Notes under the pieces: generated by a model
Databases searched by the model: none
The model's input: the letters and a program-made list of their open reading frames with translations, nothing else
What the model was told of the DNA's origin: nothing
Position numbers and translations under genes: made by a program
Assembly: GCF_041949975.1 (NCBI RefSeq)
Contig: NZ_JBHFQG010000014.1
Location: 25,404-89,403 of the forward strand
DNA: 64,000 nt
From: Alteribacillus sp041949975
Lineage (GTDB): Bacteria; Bacillota; Bacilli; Bacillales; Marinococcaceae
Reading direction: 5' to 3'
Shown: positions 26,973-35,085 of the stretch, in pieces
How positions within the stretch are numbered: the first letter of the stretch is position 1
Layout of the letters: each line of letters begins with the position of its first letter

Positions 26973-28142
26973 TTACTTTATTTGCAGTTTGCTGGATTCT
27001 CGAATTTCTTTTGCTGCTTGTACCATATTTTTAATGATTTCACTGTTTCTTCTTTGTTTCTTGTTTTTAAACCGCAATCTGGATTGATCCAGAATAAAGA
27101 AGCAGGCAGAACCCGTAAGGACCGTTCAATCATTTCTTTCTACAGATGGAATTCTAGGACTATGAATATCGTATACACCTAGACCAATTTCTTTTTCGTA
27201 AACCGCGGTTTCAAAGGCTTCTATCAACTCTCCATGACTTCTTGATGTTTCAATAGATATGACGTCAGCATCAAGGGCTCTAATGGCCTCAATCATGTCA
27301 TGAAACTCGCTGTAGCACATATGGGTGTGGATTTGTATAGAAGGCTTCACACCAGATGTTGCCAGACGAAAAGCATGGACGGCCCAATCCAAGTATCGGT
27401 CCCATTCCTCTTGTTTCAAAGGCAATCCTTCCCTTAAAGCAGGTTCATCAACTTGAATCATTTCTATGCCTGCAGATTCGAGGGCTTTTATTTCATAACT
27501 TAAAGCTAAGGAAAATTGATAAGCTGCTTCTTGACGTGGAATATCATTTCTTTCAAAAGACCAATTTAGAATAGTAACTGGGCCGGTCAGCATCCCTTTT
27601 ACCGGCTTTCTGTTAAGGATTGAGCGTATCGTGATTCTTTAACTATATTTTTTTGTAAATCTGCACACCATACATTTCGGCCATCAATCAAACCGTCCCA
27701 GAGATTTATTTGAAGGGAATCCTTCCGTTTTCAGTGCGTGTATATTTTTCTCCCAGCCGTGAACAAAATCAAGGCCGTAATGATCCGCAGCTTCGAAATA
27801 GGTTTGAAGCATAATAGAAATATTAGGCACTTCTCGTTGAAATGTTTCATAAACCTTTTGAACAAAGGAATAATCTTCAATAGGAAATGATGCATTTAAA
27901 GAAGGCTCATCGATTTGCACCCAAGCTGCTCCTGCCTCTTCCAACTCTTGAAGGACTTTAACGTATAAAGGTGAATTCGCCTACTGGTATGCTTTGAATG
28001 CCTTTGGCTTTTTGTTTTTTTAAATAATTTAAACGAAGATTTTTTATTTCTTTTAAAAATGTTTTTTCATCTAGTTCATTATTCCATAAACGCTCTAATA
28101 GTTTTTTCCACTCTCTGTTTTCTCTGTCCATGTAATTCCCAT
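26973..28142 (-). pseudogene. metE: Cobalamin-independent methionine synthase, heavily decayed
   Basis: MetE makes methionine from homocysteine and methyltetrahydrofolate without B12. The N-terminus is shortened (REWKKLLERLWNNELDEKTF, then QKAKGIQSIPVGEFT), and about 130 residues are missing before VLQELEEAGAAWVQIDEPSL. More frame changes near 27690 and 27600 precede LTGPVTILNWSFERNDIPRQ, and another near 27125 precedes FWINPDCGLKTRNKEETV. The C-terminus ends normally at 26973. What remains is about 390 residues of a normal 760. The cobalamin riboswitch in front is still recognisable. Confidence 0.92.
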
Positions 28143-28180
28143 CACTGCTTCCACCTCAAAAGTCTGCTTGAAATAAGATT

Positions 28181-28235
28181 AAAAAAAGGGTATTTTTTAC
28201 GATGCGTAGATGGGAGAACGCAAGTAAAAATACCC
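28181..28235 (-). terminator. Riboswitch-controlled terminator in the metE leader
   Basis: On the minus strand, GGGTATTTTTAC pairs with GTAAAAAATACCC across a 23-nt loop, followed by seven T residues. It lies between the cobalamin aptamer and the metE remnant and is the likely off-switch. Confidence 0.8.
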
Positions 28236-28295
28236 TGGTTGTAAATAATATAACGCAGGAACACCTCCCTATCTCCCGTAGGTTAAACGGTGCTG

Positions 28296-28470
28296 TTAAA
28301 TCAGGCAGGTCTCCTGGCTTCAGTATCTTTGCCATAATAGCCTTCCCGAACTTTGTCAGTGGCTGGTTACTATGACTCCTCTGTTACAGTGGCGGGACCG
28401 CACCGGACTTTCACCGGACTTCCCTTTTAAATCTTAGAAATTTCTAAGATACCTGTTTCCGTTATATGGC
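28296..28470 (-). ncRNA. Cobalamin (B12) riboswitch
   Basis: The minus strand carries the conserved aptamer blocks in order: AAAGGGAAGTCCGGTGAAAG, then GCGGTCCCGCCACTGT, then AGCCACTG, GGGAAGGC, and finally GAAGCCAGGAGACCTGCC. Binding of adenosylcobalamin normally lowers expression of the following gene. This fits metE, the B12-independent methionine synthase, which is now broken. Two same-strand genes further on, nrdA and nrdB, encode a B12-independent ribonucleotide reductase. Confidence 0.96.
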
Positions 28471-28488
28471 TTTATTTTGTAGAAAAAC

Positions 28489-28516
28489 TATATATCTTGT
28501 TACGGGTTACTGTCAA
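28489..28516 (-). promoter_or_regulatory. SigA promoter of the riboswitch transcript
   Basis: The minus strand has TTGACA (28511-28516), a 16-bp spacer and TATATA (28489-28494), ending just upstream of the aptamer. Confidence 0.7.
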
Positions 28517-28551
28517 GTATGTTTAAATATTAAGAGGAAAAGTTAAACCAT

Positions 28552-29154
28552 ATGTATGAGGTGAAAAATGTGTCTTTTGAACCGATAGATGCTGCCTTTT
28601 TTAATCAGCCAACCCTAGAAATGGCAAAAAGTCTTCTTGGCCAAATATTAGTCAAAGAAACAGAAAGAGGATTAGCGGCAGGACGAATTGTTGAAACCGA
28701 AGCTTACATGGGACCCGATGACAGGGCCGCGCACAGTTATGGAAATAGAAGGACAAAACGAACAGAGGTGATGTTTGGTGCGCCTGGTCATGTGTACACG
28801 TATGAGATGCATACCCATTGTTTAGTTAATGTTGTATGTGAAAAACCCGGTATGCCCCAAGCTGTATTGATTAGAGCAGTAGCACCAGTAGAAGGTATCG
28901 AGCTCATGTATGAGCGGAGGGGAAATAAAAAAGAAAAAGATTTAACAAATGGTCCAGGAAAACTAACAAAAGCACTTGGAATTATAAAAGCTGATTATGG
29001 CAGGCGCTTTTATGAAAAGCCTTTATATATAGCAGAAGGCCAAGCTCCATCATCAATTACGAGCGGCCCTCGTATAGGAATCGATAATTCAGGAGAAGCC
29101 AAAGATTATCCATGGAGATTTTGGGAAACTGGTAATCCGTTTGTATCAAAATAA
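28552..29154 (+). CDS. aag: DNA-3-methyladenine glycosylase (AAG/MPG family, YxlJ-like)
   Basis: Removes alkylated purines from DNA in base-excision repair. The 200-residue protein has the family landmarks: LAKSLLGQ-like start, RIVETEAYMGPDDRAAHSYG with the catalytic Glu, RTKRTEVMFGAPGHVYTYEM, NGPGKLTKALGI and the C-terminal GPRIGIDNSGEAKDYPWRFW. An in-frame GTG at 28570 with GAGGTG upstream is an alternative start; the ATG at 28552 gives a better-sized N-terminus. The gene is divergent from the riboswitch transcript. Confidence 0.92.
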   Translation: MYEVKNVSFEPIDAAFFNQPTLEMAKSLLGQILVKETERGLAAGRIVETEAYMGPDDRAAHSYGNRRTKRTEVMFGAPGHVYTYEMHTHCLVNVVCEKPGMPQAVLIRAVAPVEGIELMYERRGNKKEKDLTNGPGKLTKALGIIKADYGRRFYEKPLYIAEGQAPSSITSGPRIGIDNSGEAKDYPWRFWETGNPFVSK

Positions 29155-29264
29155 GCTTTTTACTCTTAATTCCAAACATCTCCTTTGACAATTAAAAAAG
29201 CCCCATGTATCCTAATAAAAAGTAGAATCCCTACTAAAACGATAAGCTATGAGGTGAATATATT

Positions 29265-30512
29265 ATGCAAGCCCATGTTCAGCCTGTTTCAGAACAAAAA
29301 GGGCCCGAAAAAAGCAGCAGCTCTTTAAAGCAGGCGCAAATGCCGCTTGTAATTGGAGGATTAATTGCTGCAGCGATACTGTTTATTTTTTTGTCAATAA
29401 CACAGGATATCGTGCAGCCAATACTGCTTATTATAGGCCTTTTATTAGGATACACTTTGTTCCATGCACGCTTTGGTTTTACTTCTGCTTTTAGACGATT
29501 GATGTCAGTAGGCAACGGGCAGGCTCTGCGGTCGCATATGATAATGCTTGCTGTTGCCGTAACATTATTTGCACCTATTTTAGCGACTGGTTTCACTTTC
29601 TTTGGAGGAACGGCTGAAGGCTATGTTTCTCCAGTAGGAATTAGTCTTATAGTTGGTGCGTTTATGTTTGGAATTGGCATGCAGCTTGGAGGCGGCTGTG
29701 CTTCGGGAACACTGTATGCTGTCGGCGGCGGACGCTCCGTAATGTTTATTACTTTGCTCTTCTTTATTATAGGTGCCACTATTGGAGCTTATCATTTTGA
29801 TTTTTGGACGAATGATCTGCCAGCCTTTGAGCCGGTTTCAATAGCGACGTCTACAGGACTTGGATATTTTGGAGCCTGGTTTGTTTCTATTATATTTTTC
29901 GGGGGCATTATTCTTGTTACACTTCGGATTGAAAAGAAAAAGAACCCGCCAAAAATGGCAGCTTTACCTTCAGCTAAGGGATGGAAACGGATTTTTAGAG
30001 GATCATGGCCATTATTTACTGCTGCCATCGTGCTCGCAGTTTTAAATGCTTTGACTTTAATGACTCGCGGGCAGCCGTGGGGAATTACGTCCGCATTTGC
30101 TCTTTGGGGATCAAAAGCTGCTGAAGCTGTTGGCATTGATGTATCAAGCTGGGGATATTGGCAGGCTAATGCAGACCAGCTGCAAGCTTCTATTTTTGCT
30201 GATTCTACAACAGTACTGAACTTCGGTGTTATTTTAGGAGCATTTCTTGCTTCTGCAGCTGGAGGTCTTTTCCGTTTTAACAACATTACTGGCAAAAACG
30301 CAGCAGCCTCTGTCATTGGCGGATTAATGATGGGATATGGAGCCCGTCTGGCATTTGGTTGTAATATTGGTGCTTACTTTGGAGGAATTGCCTCCTTTAG
30401 CTTGCATGGTTATATCTGGGGCGTTCTTGCTCTGGCTGGAACATTTTTAGCTCTGTTCTTACGGCCGCTATTCGGCTTATCCGTCCCAAAATCTAAAGAC
30501 TCGTTCTGTTAA
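29265..30512 (+). CDS. YeeE/YedE-family thiosulfate (sulfur) transporter, TsuA-like
   Basis: A 415-residue membrane protein with about ten helices in two halves. Each half carries the conserved Cys motif seen in TsuA: GMQLGGGCASGTLYAVGGG near residue 145 and ARLAFGCNIGAYFGGI near residue 365. TsuA passes thiosulfate through cysteine contacts. The N-terminal 25 residues are hydrophilic. A stand-alone unit with its own terminator; no TusA/rhodanese partner is adjacent. Confidence 0.88.
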   Translation: MQAHVQPVSEQKGPEKSSSSLKQAQMPLVIGGLIAAAILFIFLSITQDIVQPILLIIGLLLGYTLFHARFGFTSAFRRLMSVGNGQALRSHMIMLAVAVTLFAPILATGFTFFGGTAEGYVSPVGISLIVGAFMFGIGMQLGGGCASGTLYAVGGGRSVMFITLLFFIIGATIGAYHFDFWTNDLPAFEPVSIATSTGLGYFGAWFVSIIFFGGIILVTLRIEKKKNPPKMAALPSAKGWKRIFRGSWPLFTAAIVLAVLNALTLMTRGQPWGITSAFALWGSKAAEAVGIDVSSWGYWQANADQLQASIFADSTTVLNFGVILGAFLASAAGGLFRFNNITGKNAAASVIGGLMMGYGARLAFGCNIGAYFGGIASFSLHGYIWGVLALAGTFLALFLRPLFGLSVPKSKDSFC

Positions 30513-30516
30513 TATA

Positions 30517-30562
30517 AAAACAGCCTGAGGGTCACTTGAACTTGCCCTCAGGCTGTTTTTTT
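30517..30562. terminator. Bidirectional terminator between the YeeE gene and the sirtuin gene
   Basis: AAAACAGCCTGAGGG pairs with CCCTCAGGCTGTTTT around a 13-nt loop, with A and T tracts on both sides. Confidence 0.9.
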
Positions 30563-31277
30563 ATAATAATTTGTTTGTTTCATTTAAAACATCACCTATG
30601 CTTCTTTCTTGAATGACTAAATCGGCGTAATCATCTAGTTCGGTAGTAGTTTTATTAATGATAACAAGCTTTGCTCCGTTTTCTTTTGCTTCAGCTGGAA
30701 AAGCTGAAGCTGGTGCTACTGATAAACTTGAACCCAGCACAATAAATAAGTCGGCCTTGGCTGTTTCCTGCTGAGCAAACAATAATGCATTCTCTGGCAG
30801 CATTTCTCCAAATAGAACAACATTCGGACGAAAAAACCCACTGCACTTGGGGCAAGTTGTATTATTTTCCAAGTAGGCCTCGCTAGGTATTTGGTAACCG
30901 CAATCATGACAGCGAAGCTCAGCAATAGATCCATGAAGCTCTGCCGTATTTCTGCTGCCGGCTTTAGAATGAAGGCCGTCAACATTTTGAGTAATAAGAC
31001 TTTTCAGGATTCCGCGTTGTTCCCAATCTGCAAGTCTATAATGCCCGCTATTGGGTTTTACTTCCTCTAGAGCCTTTATTCTTGATTGGTAAAAAGAAAA
31101 GAATGCTTCCCGGTTATATTCCAATGCTTCGGTGCTAGCTAAAGCGATAGGATCGCGATCTTTCCATATGCCTTTGTTAGATCGAAAGTCAGGTAACCCG
31201 CTTTCAGTGGACATTCCAGCACCTGTCATAACAATAGTGTAGTTCGCATTTTTCATCCAATCCGCAAGTTTTTCCAC
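30561..31277 (-). CDS. NAD-dependent protein deacylase (Sir2 family)
   Basis: Removes acyl groups from protein lysines, consuming NAD. The 238-residue protein has the NAD motif GAGMSTESGLPDFRS (residues 19-33), TQNVDGLHSKAG, catalytic His in AELHGS, and a Cys4 zinc site in CHDCG and CPKC. The start is GTG, with GAGGTG upstream. B. subtilis has a single homologue, SrtN. The gene stands alone between a terminator and tRNA-Leu. Confidence 0.93.
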   Translation of the reverse strand: MEKLADWMKNANYTIVMTGAGMSTESGLPDFRSNKGIWKDRDPIALASTEALEYNREAFFSFYQSRIKALEEVKPNSGHYRLADWEQRGILKSLITQNVDGLHSKAGSRNTAELHGSIAELRCHDCGYQIPSEAYLENNTTCPKCSGFFRPNVVLFGEMLPENALLFAQQETAKADLFIVLGSSLSVAPASAFPAEAKENGAKLVIINKTTTELDDYADLVIQERSIGDVLNETNKLL

Positions 31278-31387
31278 CTTATCACCTCAAACTGCCCTCT
31301 GACTAGGAAGGCTGATATTGCCTTCCCAACTGTCTTCCCAAATAATTGTTTGTTGAATCATAAATTTCCATACCGAATCCTACTGAT

Positions 31388-31420
31388 TAAAAAAACAACG
31401 CTGCTTATAACAGCGTTGTT
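31388..31420 (-). terminator. Terminator of the tRNA-Leu gene
   Basis: AACAACGCTG pairs with CAGCGTTGTT, followed by seven T residues on the minus strand. Confidence 0.85.
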
Positions 31421-31463
31421 ATATATAAATTATAATATTTAAAGGAATAAAAGGGAGAAAGTT

Positions 31464-31552
31464 TGGTGCGGTTGAGAGGATTCGAACCTCCAAGGGCGAT
31501 AATGCCCACACGGACCTGAACCGTGCGCGTCTGCCAGTTCCGCCACAACCGC
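31464..31552 (-). tRNA. tRNA-Leu (anticodon CAG)
   Basis: The minus strand gives an 89-nt class II tRNA: acceptor GCGGTTG paired with CAACCGC, encoded CCA end, anticodon loop TTCAGGT on a CACGG/CCGTG stem, an extra arm (GGGCATTATCGCCC-like) and TTCGAATCC in the T loop. The long variable arm confirms Leu. It reads CUG codons. Confidence 0.97.
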
Positions 31553-31642
31553 AAGACAAATTATATTATAAAATGAAAAGGAGGAAAGTTCAAGGGTATT
31601 TCCTGAAATTTAACTAAAAATTTCATAATACAAATTGGTAAA

Positions 31643-32320
31643 ATGAACTCAGCATTGAAAATAAGAGAGAAAGTAGTGTACATACCTATGACATCAACAA
31701 GCGGGGATCGATCGAAGATAGACATTACCTATGAAATTATTATGATTCTTTTAGCTGCTACCTCTGTGGGTACTTTATGGTATGACACAGGGGTTGACAG
31801 CTACCTGATTTGGGGGACATGGGGAGTATTTTTCCTCGATTTTTTATATAGGCTGTTTACGAGCAGGAACAAATGGGAGTTTATAAAATCCAATCCATTT
31901 ATCGTTATTGCGGTTATACCGCTTGATGCCCTTTTTCAAATGGCAAGAGCAGCCAGGATCCTTCATTTACTGCGGCTGAAAACCATAACAAAGTATTACA
32001 CCATGCCGTTTATTCGATTTTTAAAACAGCAGAATATATCTCTTATTATATCTTTATCTTTTCTAATGCTGTTTATAGTCATTATTCCTCTTTATTATTT
32101 AGAACCAGAAATAAATAGCTTTATAGAAGCATTTTGGAGCGGCCTGCTTTCTTTCATTTTCTTTGGCAGGTCTAATTTTGAACCGTCAACGATGGTGGGG
32201 AACATTGTCTTAGTGCTTCTTAGTATATTGGGAGTAGTGCTTTACGGCCTAGTAATCAGTACCATTTTTGATGTTAAAATATATTCAAGCGTTTTTAAAA
32301 AATTGGAAAAAACATTCTAA
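31643..32320 (+). CDS. Voltage-gated-channel-like membrane protein with a degenerate pore
   Basis: A 225-residue protein with about six hydrophobic segments. A charged MARAARILHLLRLKTI helix resembles an S4 segment, and a re-entrant region FWSGLLSFIFFGRSNFEP sits where potassium channels have TVGYG. The selectivity signature is therefore missing, and conduction is uncertain. In-frame starts exist at 31643, at a GTG near 31673 and at 31688; none has a good ribosome site, so the start is uncertain. I cannot name a more exact family. Confidence 0.7.
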   Translation: MNSALKIREKVVYIPMTSTSGDRSKIDITYEIIMILLAATSVGTLWYDTGVDSYLIWGTWGVFFLDFLYRLFTSRNKWEFIKSNPFIVIAVIPLDALFQMARAARILHLLRLKTITKYYTMPFIRFLKQQNISLIISLSFLMLFIVIIPLYYLEPEINSFIEAFWSGLLSFIFFGRSNFEPSTMVGNIVLVLLSILGVVLYGLVISTIFDVKIYSSVFKKLEKTF

Positions 32321-32373
32321 AAAGTAAAGAAGACTCATAGGATGAGGTAAAACGGATAAAGGCAGGTATCAGC

Positions 32374-32601
32374 ATGAAAGAATTTACTCAGCGAAAGTTT
32401 TACTACCCTTATGTTAGTCCGTTTGATCCTTGTCCGCCCATCAGGGTAAAGTCATATGAAACACCCCCTGAACTTTATTTGGGCTTTCAACCGCCCGGCC
32501 TCCCGCAGTATAATCCCCAGCAGGCTTTATTTTGTGGGACGCTTTGGCCTGTATTATTTTCTCCGTATGAAAAATCTTATACCCGGGGGGATGAAACATG
32601 A
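32374..32601 (+). CDS. cotJA: Spore coat protein CotJA
   Basis: A 75-residue Tyr/Pro-rich spore coat component with the family pattern PYVSPFDPCPPIRVKSYETP and PGLPQYNPQQAL. First gene of the cotJABC operon, whose products sit in the inner spore coat in B. subtilis. The stop codon overlaps the cotJB start (ATGA). The ribosome site is weak (AGGCAGG). I could not place a SigE promoter with confidence. Confidence 0.9.
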   Translation: MKEFTQRKFYYPYVSPFDPCPPIRVKSYETPPELYLGFQPPGLPQYNPQQALFCGTLWPVLFSPYEKSYTRGDET

Positions 32602-32864
32602 GCCAAAAGCAGCTTCCAAAAGAATTCTATCCATTAATGGAGGAACTGCAGGCCGTTGATTTTGTATTAGTCGAGCTGACTTTATATTTGGATACACATC
32701 CAAATGACACAGCTGCTATTCAGCAATTTAACGAGATGGCGTATTACCGTCATCAGCTGGTGCCGCAAATCGAACAATACTACGGACCGCTTCAGCAATT
32801 CGGAAACAGTTATAGTGGTTTTCCTTGGAACTGGAACCAATCACCATGGCCGTGGCAACTATAG
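32598..32864 (+). CDS. cotJB: Spore coat protein CotJB
   Basis: An 88-residue protein with the helical CotJB core (LMEELQAVDFVLVELTLYLD, then FNEMAYYRHQLVPQIEQYYG). It ends in a Trp/Pro-rich tail (FPWNWNQSPWPWQL). It overlaps cotJA by 4 bp and is followed after 16 bp by cotJC, so translation is coupled. Confidence 0.9.
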   Translation: MSQKQLPKEFYPLMEELQAVDFVLVELTLYLDTHPNDTAAIQQFNEMAYYRHQLVPQIEQYYGPLQQFGNSYSGFPWNWNQSPWPWQL

Positions 32865-32880
32865 AAGGGGGAGGCTGCTT

Positions 32881-33450
32881 ATGTGGATTTATGAAAAGAA
32901 ACTGGAGTATCCAGTTCGAGTGAGTACATGTAATCCTATGCTGGCCAGATTTTTAATTGAGCAGTATGGCGGAGCGGATGGAGAACTTTCTGCTGCTCTT
33001 CGTTATTTAAATCAGCGTTATTCTATACCAGATGAAGTGATTGGTTTACTTACTGATATTGGAACAGAAGAATTGGCTCATTTAGAAATGATTGCAACAA
33101 TGGTATATAAACTGACAAAAGATGCTACCCCGGACCAAATGAAAGCAGCGGGACTTGGTGATCACTATGCAAACCATGATAATGCTCTTTATTATCACAA
33201 TGCATCCGGAGTGCCGTGGACCGCTGCTTATATCCAGGCAAAAGGGGATCCGATAGCGGATTTATATGAGGATATCGCGGCAGAAGAAAAAGCACGTGCA
33301 ACATATCAATGGATTATTGACATGTCAGATGATCCCGACTTAAATGACGGTTTGAAATTTTTAAGAGAACGAGAGGTTGTTCATTCACAGCGCTTTCGGG
33401 AAGCAGTTGAAATATTAAAAGAAGAAAGAGATAAAAAGAAATTTTTCTAA
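32881..33450 (+). CDS. cotJC: Spore coat manganese catalase CotJC
   Basis: A 189-residue ferritin-like manganese catalase of the spore coat. Glu/His ligands are visible in IGTEELAHLEMIATMVYKL near residue 62 and in DIAAEEKARATYQWII and REREVVHSQRFREA. The start MWIYEKKLEYPVRVS follows GGGGGAGG. The operon's last gene. Directly downstream an insertion-sequence remnant begins at 33473. Confidence 0.93.
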   Translation: MWIYEKKLEYPVRVSTCNPMLARFLIEQYGGADGELSAALRYLNQRYSIPDEVIGLLTDIGTEELAHLEMIATMVYKLTKDATPDQMKAAGLGDHYANHDNALYYHNASGVPWTAAYIQAKGDPIADLYEDIAAEEKARATYQWIIDMSDDPDLNDGLKFLREREVVHSQRFREAVEILKEERDKKKFF

Positions 33451-33472
33451 TGAAAAAAAGCAGACAAATAAA

Positions 33473-34128
33473 TGAACTGCACCCCGTCAAGTAGACAATA
33501 AAAATAATAAAAAGAATCTAAGCGGCTTTATCCCTGTATTCCATAGGGGTAAGGCCGTTTAATCGTTTTTGTAATCGTTCGTAATTATAAAAGTGCATGT
33601 AGTCACAATAGCTTGTTTCAGCTCATCAAATGTATGAAACTTATGTAAATAATACTTCTCACACTTTAGAGTGCCCCAAAAAGATTCCATCGGTCCATTA
33701 TCAATGCATTTCCCTACCCGAGACATACTAGGCTTTATTTCTGCTTCTTGTCTTCCAGCAATCGTTTGTAGTCCTTCTTATTCTCTATACAATCTCTAGC
33801 TATAAAAACTCGTTCTTCTAATTTGGTTGTTCTTCCTTTGGTCATTGGACGATTCACTCTTTTCCCCGTGGTTTTCATCTCTTTTTAACCATTATACTGC
33901 TTTATCCACTTTCGCAAAACCGACTGACTGGATATCCCGAAACGAATGGTAACCTCCGCCAGAGAATACTTCCCTGAGAGAGCCTGTGATTTTGCTTCTT
34001 TCGAATAAGGGGATCCAGCTTTTGGAAGATTGTAAGGCTTCGAGGCCAAGGTGATTATATTTTCTTCTCCAATCTTTGAAGGTGGATAAGCTAATCTGAT
34101 AGTGTTCTATGATTTCTTTAATGGAAGA
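33473..34128 (-). mobile_element. IS3-family (IS150-like) insertion sequence remnant
   Basis: Begins with a terminal repeat TGAACTGCACCCCGTCAAGT. The minus strand encodes an OrfA part (AERVFIARDCIENKKDY-like end, LGLEALQSSKSWIPLFER, VTIRFGISSQSVLRKWIKQY with stops). A truncated OrfB end then follows: MSRVGKCIDNGPMESFWGTL with the DDE-type Glu, and RLNGLTPMEYRDKAA. The first two DDE residues are deleted. It interrupts the sugar dehydrogenase at about 34128. An almost identical OrfA stretch lies inverted at 63375-63838. Confidence 0.85.
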
Positions 34129-34923
34129 ACGACCTTTGTCCAGGTTCTATAGCATTTTTTTCATCAAGACCAGATGGACCATGTTCTGAGCTATATAAAT
34201 TTTCGTTATCATCCCATATCAATCCCTGGGCCGTAAGAATAACATAAGAATCCTCAATTGGATTGTCTTCTGGAATGCTGCAGTCGAGTTCTAAACGAAG
34301 GATGCTTCCGGCAAGGTTTTCCGGCTGCTGTGCGTGTTTTCTTCTCTATTTGCGTCACCTGCTGTCGCATAAAGCATTCCTCTGGACCGATTTTCAAACG
34401 GCCCCCATTATGGATTTCAGCACCTGGTATCTCCTCTAAAAGAACCTCTTGTTCTATCCAGCTGTTGTCTTCTTTTTTGATCTTCACGATCCGGTTAAAA
34501 AGATTATTATTATCACGATTATGATAAACATAAGCTTTTTGGTTGTCATCAAAATCTTCATCGAGGGCAAAACCGAGAAGTCTGCCTTCTCCTTCACTGG
34601 CTGTCTCTTTTTCAAGCTCTATTTGCTGTCGGTTAACCTTTCCATCCTTTTCAATAAATGCAATATTTCCTTCCCTTTCCGTTACGAAAAACCATCCCCA
34701 TAAGGCTGAATAGCCCAAGGTACTTAAGGTTTACGGCGATTGTTTCAACTTGAAAATCTTCATTTTCATCTACCTCAGCTTCTCTAGTAGCGTTGTCTGA
34801 ATTCCGAGGAGGAGATTCACTTTCTTCCTTTTGGTTGGAAGAGTCATCTTCAAAAGTACAGCCCATAATAAGACCAGACAATGTTACGAGAAAAAAACCT
34901 CTTCTCAACATATAACTTCCCAT
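34128..34923 (-). pseudogene. PQQ-type sugar (glucose/sorbosone) dehydrogenase lipoprotein, frameshifted and cut by an IS
   Basis: The intact family members are secreted beta-propeller oxidoreductases. A lipoprotein signal (LSGLIMGCTF) and an acidic linker are followed by VETIAVNLK. A frame change near 34715 leads to FFVTEREGNIAFIEKDGKVN and GRLLGFALDEDFDDNQKAYV. After another shift near 34365, more propeller motifs follow (AQGLIWDDNENLYSSEHGPS). The gene then stops at the IS remnant near 34128, so about a fifth of the C-terminus is lost. Confidence 0.8.
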
Positions 34924-35085
34924 GGATGCCCCCCTTCCACTGTTCTAAGTTAATTGATAACTAATATATTCCCTAAAATCAACTGACTTAATCAATATTG
35001 CAAATTTTTTACTTTTTTCTCTATTAGAACAGGGTTATAATATATATCAGATTTTTAGGGATCGTATTATATCAGGAGGAAGTTC

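Noticed and set aside
26941..27060. Possible NrdR boxes upstream of nrdA
   Set aside because: No pair of ACA-x-TAT-like boxes could be seen; the region is still the end of metE.
29279..30316. Minus-strand frames of 105 and 174 residues in the YeeE gene
   Set aside because: They are shadows of the membrane protein's reading frame on the other strand.
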